From NCBI GenBank assembly GCA_905221605.1, contig CAJNDS010002082.1:640001-694713 (forward strand): a stretch of 54,713 nucleotides of DNA, in the 5' to 3' direction. This document shows positions 51,215 through 54,713 of this stretch, in pieces. The position numbers were made by a program, and so were the translations under genes. Numbering within the stretch: the first letter of the stretch is position 1; every line of letters starts with the position of its first letter. Origin of the DNA: Symbiodinium natans (Eukaryota; Sar; Dinophyceae; Suessiales; Symbiodiniaceae). The notes under the pieces are model-generated. The model searched no databases, had not been told where the DNA came from, and worked only from the letters and a program-made list of their open reading frames with translations.

Positions 51215-52433
51215 TTTGGGCCATCGGGACCCATCGGGTTGGGATGATCTTTATCCCATGCTGACGAGCAAACTTCTGAGCCTCGTCTGCTCCAACCACT
51301 CTCCCTGCTTTGTGAGCAGTCATACTCTGCAGCTCAGTTCGCCGGCCTTCCACTGTTTTATCCACATCTAATGGACATCCATCTATCTCAGACAGAACAC
51401 TCGTGGGTCTTGCCAGCCAAACTTGGGATCCACACACCTTCATGGACTCCGGGAAAGTGCTATTCTTGTTGAGCAGAATCGAATTGGTCACATGTACCAA
51501 CTTCGGACTCTCGTCACTGCTTACCATTTTAATAGGACCTTGAGGCACATCGAGTCTTGGGTCTAAATAAATACGATTGATCAGCCGGGGAACTCGATTG
51601 GACTCATCTGGAACTGAGTTCACATCTGAAGTTAAACTCTCTAAACGCCGGGGAACTCGACTGGACTCATTTGGAACTGAATCCACATCCATTTGAGGTT
51701 TTTCTTCCTCCATTGGGATCGCTTCATCCTCAGCGGGAGTTTCTCCTTCGAAGTATCCAGGTTCCATTGCCTCATCTGGAATCCCTTGGTAAGGCAAACT
51801 TGGATCCTCAAAATCCTCCATGTCAACATCCACAACTTCTGTCGCAGGTGTTGGGACGCTTTGCTTCTCCTCCAACTTGGGATCTGGTCGACTCTCATAG
51901 GTGATCTTCGGGCGTTTCAGGAGTGAAGGCTCACTTCCAGACTCCATCACCCCCGCATCCTTTGAGCTTCTCTGGTCCATTTTTGGAGTTTCCTCTGTTG
52001 GTTCTTTCGATTCCAACCGTTGTCGTTGAGCTTTCAACCAATCATCATACCGTTTTCGGCATTCAGCATTGTGGTTGGCTTTTCCTCTTTTTGGACCACA
52101 CGCAGGACAGTTCGCTGTGCCACCATGTTCCTTCACCCATGCAGCTGGAGGTCCAACTTTGCTCATGTCGGTGGTCGGTCCCTCAGACACTCGGCCCTCA
52201 AAGGCCTTGTCCGCTTCACCTTCAATCCGATCGGGCACACCATCCTCTTTCTCCTTCAGAATCGGGGGAGCCAATGTATCCGATGGATCATGCTCCTTGA
52301 GCAAATGTTGACAATGCTCCAACCCAATCTTCAACGGAACGATGTGCTTGATGGACTTTGCTCGAAAGTGTTTTGGACAACCATCCACCATGGCACTCAC
52401 AACATGAGTCAAGCCACCAACTTCAGGGTACAC
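51215..52433 (-). pseudogene. copia element 2, connector between integrase and RT
   Basis: The frame from about 52433 has low-complexity acidic sequence (VVDVDMEDFEDPSLPYQGIP), a CPACGPKRGKANHNAECRKR cysteine/histidine cluster and two near-repeats of DSVPNESSRVPR. It ends in the RT entry motif FARQHGIKIIPTRWV before the frame break. The connector is usually variable; the CxxC...H...C cluster may bind zinc. Confidence 0.65.
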
Positions 52434-52655
52434 ATAGGCTGCTTCACAAACCGGGAGAGCGCCGTGGTTTTCATCGAATCCGGTAGCTCAGCCAGAACTG
52501 TAGCACCTATCAACGACGATCCACACTCATGGAGGGATCTCTGTAGTACCAACTCCTGGGGTGATTTCTTCCCATCAAAGGCAGCTGCATGGTGATTGTG
52601 CATTGCAGCACAGTAAATCAGACCAAACTCAAACGCTCGAGGACTTCTCTTCAAG
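52409..52655 (-). pseudogene. copia element 2, integrase C-terminal part
   Basis: The frame encodes SPRAFEFGLIYCAAMHNHHA, FDGKKSPQELVLQRS and VLAELPDSMKTTALSRFVKQ, corresponding to the segment after the integrase core. It follows a frameshift next to 52655. Confidence 0.55.
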
Positions 52656-53532
52656 TCAAGCCCTGCGCTCGTAGATCCAACCTCACCGTGCTGAACAACT
52701 CCTTGAGTGTTCTCACTGCCCTTTCCACACCACCAACCGCTTCATGTCCCTGCGGAGGTGCTCATTGGGTCACAATCCTAATCCCCAGATTGGCTCTCTT
52801 GATGAGGGCGCTCACCGCTGTCTCGCTGTCTGTCCTCAACAGTACAGCAGACCCTGCAATGTCCAGTCCGAAAGCATTCATCCAAGAACGAATCCAGCTG
52901 GAGGTATTGTCAGCATTGGTCCCTACCAACAGACATCCAATCATTCTGGTTGACATTTCAGTCATGACCAGTACTTTCATGTTGGGAGCCGTCGGCTGGT
53001 CTTTCGCAAAAGTACCAGTTACCAGGTTGATGAAGCAGAAATCTGCTTGCAACGCCACGGGTCGGTCTTGAGCATCCTTGGTCCGACGATGCTGGGTTGT
53101 TCCTCTTGTCATCCGACAATGAGGACATTCGGACGAAAAAGGAATGTGGCCTCGCATCCGATGCAGCTCCATTTCTTCTTGCCTTTTCTTGGTCATTGAC
53201 TGCACTGACTGCATCTGATCAACCTCCATCGGTCGTTGGCCATCATCCACATCCATGGGTCGAACCTCAGTTCTTCCAAAGGTTACTTTCTTTCGCTTTC
53301 CAGCATCACCTTGCAGGTAGATCAAAGGACATCCAGCCCAGGATACTCCATATCCCATGACTCCTTTCTTCTCGTGTCGCAGCGAAATCTCTCTTCGAGT
53401 GAACTTCACTTCCCAACCAGTACTCACCATCTGCTCGGTGCTCAAGATGTTGTGAGCCACATCTGCTACAACTCCAGTCACACACACCGATGTCAAACCA
53501 AGATACTGCTTTCCTTCATACATAGGCAGCAA
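52656..53532 (-). pseudogene. copia element 2, pre-integrase and integrase core
   Basis: MELHRMRGHIPFSSECPHCR gives the H-x3-5-H...C-x2-C zinc-binding head. Catalytic residues follow: LQADFCFIN (Asp 1), VLLRTDSETAVSALI (Asp 2), and after a frame change near 52765, AVGGVERAVRTLKELF (Glu). Rve-type integrase inserts the cDNA. Stops at the junctions near 52765 and 52655 indicate two frameshifts, so the copy is inactive as it stands. The frame at 53493-53532 overlaps gag-protease by a third break. Confidence 0.8.
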
Positions 53533-54692
53533 GGCTCGGATGCGAACTCGAAGACATTCACCGGGGTATCGTTGGCTGCTGCGTACCTCTCATTAGGTCC
53601 CAACGCCTTCCGATCCAAGATCTGGAACTCATCCAAGTATCTTTTCGCAATCACAGTCACCGATGCTCCTGAGTCAATCAACCACCATTTGCTTGCATCA
53701 TCCTTTTCCATGCTTTTGACTTGATTCATCGGAGGTTTCATCAAAGACCGAACTGACTTAGATGGCAACATCTGAGATAAATCGGTAGAGATCCGATGCT
53801 CCAACTCGGCAATCCGGACTCTCGTCTCAACTTCCCATGACCAATCTATCTCATCAGTACTCCGGGGAATCCACTCTTTTCTCACTTCATCGAGCAATCC
53901 TTTCAGAGGTTGCAACACAGATTCCACTCGGGCCTCTGACTCAGGTTCATTCCATTCACCTCCAGTTAGCTGGTAGTCACTCGACTCACCCTCTTGGGAG
54001 ACTTCAGCAACTGTCTTCCCCTTTCCTTTGCCTTTTCCTTTGGGCTTTCCCTTTTCTGGCTTCTTCTTGGGATCTCCTTTTGCCTTGGCTTTCGCCTTAG
54101 CATTGGGGGAATTGGGCTTCTTGCCTGAATCTCCCTCCTTATACCAGCAATCGCGGGCATAATGTCCCTTTCCACCACACACATAGCACTCCACATCCTT
54201 CTTGTTCTGGCTTGAAGCTCGTTTGCCAGCACCTTTGCTTGATTCGCGCTTGCCTTTCTGTTCCTTTCCTTTGCCTTTTGGTTTTCCTTCGTTGCCCTTT
54301 CCCTCATTGGGATCTCGAAAAGGTTGAAGCTTCGTGCCAGGGGCTTCTGACCACACCCTTTGGTGCACCTCAAACTTCAGAGCAACTCTTTTCAGATCTT
54401 CAAACGATTCACTATCGCCATGCAACAAGCAATGGCTTCTACACCGATCTGGCAAACTGCGCAGCAAAACCATAACTGAATCCGCTTCTTGGATCTGCAA
54501 ACCACCAGCATGCACATCGGGATCAAGACTATTGAGCAGCTTGGTGTACTTGTTCAACTCATGCTCAATCTTTCGAATGATCTCCGTAATACTGGGTGCT
54601 TTCACGGTTTGATTCACCAGCTGCGACCGAAAGAACAGGCATTCAGCTCGCGACTTCAGGCAAAACTCCTTCGCCAGCAATCTCAAAGCCAC
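53493..54692 (-). CDS. copia element 2, gag and protease, 5' end cut by the window
   Basis: A 399-codon frame. Gag helices (KIEHELNKYTKLLNSLDPDV; DSVMVLLRSLPDRCRSHCLL), a Lys/Gly basic stretch, CCHC zinc knuckle CYVCGGKGHYARDC (about residues 169-182), a second Lys/Gly run, then the aspartic protease motif WWLIDSGASVTVIAKR (Asp about 340) and LGPNERYAAANDTPVNVFE. Protease cleaves the polyprotein. The frame breaks near 53530 and continues as the pre-integrase frame. The N-terminal gag and 5' LTR lie beyond 54713. Confidence 0.85.
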   Translation of the reverse strand: MALRLLAKEFCLKSRAECLFFRSQLVNQTVKAPSITEIIRKIEHELNKYTKLLNSLDPDVHAGGLQIQEADSVMVLLRSLPDRCRSHCLLHGDSESFEDLKRVALKFEVHQRVWSEAPGTKLQPFRDPNEGKGNEGKPKGKGKEQKGKRESSKGAGKRASSQNKKDVECYVCGGKGHYARDCWYKEGDSGKKPNSPNAKAKAKAKGDPKKKPEKGKPKGKGKGKGKTVAEVSQEGESSDYQLTGGEWNEPESEARVESVLQPLKGLLDEVRKEWIPRSTDEIDWSWEVETRVRIAELEHRISTDLSQMLPSKSVRSLMKPPMNQVKSMEKDDASKWWLIDSGASVTVIAKRYLDEFQILDRKALGPNERYAAANDTPVNVFEFASEPCCLCMKESSILV

Positions 54693-54713
54693 AAAACCAG
54701 ATTGTTGATAAGT

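Overview
The window looks like nuclear DNA of a dinoflagellate, most likely a Symbiodiniaceae-type coral symbiont. The case rests on several things seen together: genes cut into many short exons with GT but also GC-type (possibly GA-type) 5' splice sites and AG/G acceptors; a 12-base match to the 3' end of the dinoflagellate spliced leader at two places; degenerate TTTAGGG telomere-like words; and retroelements and gene families (Ty1/copia, DIRS-like, Crinkler-like NTPase, an ion channel with a divergent pore) that I recognise as expanded in these genomes. No bacterial operon, rRNA or tRNA gene could be supported. Nearly all annotation is by reading motifs; no database search was possible.

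Layout. 1-13 kb: minus-strand spliced genes. A voltage-gated ion channel runs roughly from 12.9 to 6.4 kb, followed downstream on the same strand by exons of an unrecognised helical protein (6.1-4.3 kb). The introns hold 10-bp minisatellites and purine-rich microsatellites. 13-23.3 kb: a repeat-rich block containing one Ty1/copia element that appears to have been split by an inversion. Its 3' half (gag C-terminus, integrase, accessory ORF, 3' LTR) lies on plus at 14.23-17.12 kb, and its 5' half (5' LTR, membrane ORFs, gag N-terminus) on minus at 23.18-21.36 kb. Between them lie TGACA-type repeats, a foldback palindrome, a 45-bp-unit array, a GTTTGAA tract and a piece of tyrosine recombinase.

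23.3-29.4 kb: mostly non-coding, with a 243-bp tandem duplication, one copy of which carries a 700-bp CA expansion. 29.9-33.4 kb, minus: a Crinkler-like P-loop NTPase exon, an upstream SAM-like exon, and further up a signal-peptide exon. 33.6-34.5 kb: 33-bp and 30-bp minisatellites. 34.9-45.0 kb: two perfect 148-bp direct repeats bracket a degenerate DIRS-like retroelement on minus (tyrosine recombinase, gag, zinc finger, methyltransferase, RT, RNase H), a two-exon coiled-coil gene, an RS-rich ORF and an array of about ten tiny hairpins with a constant tetraloop and covarying stems.

45.0-46.5 kb, plus: a GC-rich broken ORF chain with an AT-hook, then a fragment resembling a TET/JBP-type 2OG-Fe(II) dioxygenase. 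47.7-54.7 kb, minus: a second, better preserved Ty1/copia element (gag-protease, integrase, RT-RNase H, a 664-aa accessory ORF), cut off by the window end. Most elements carry frameshifts and are probably dead copies. The cellular genes appear intact but their exon models are partial.
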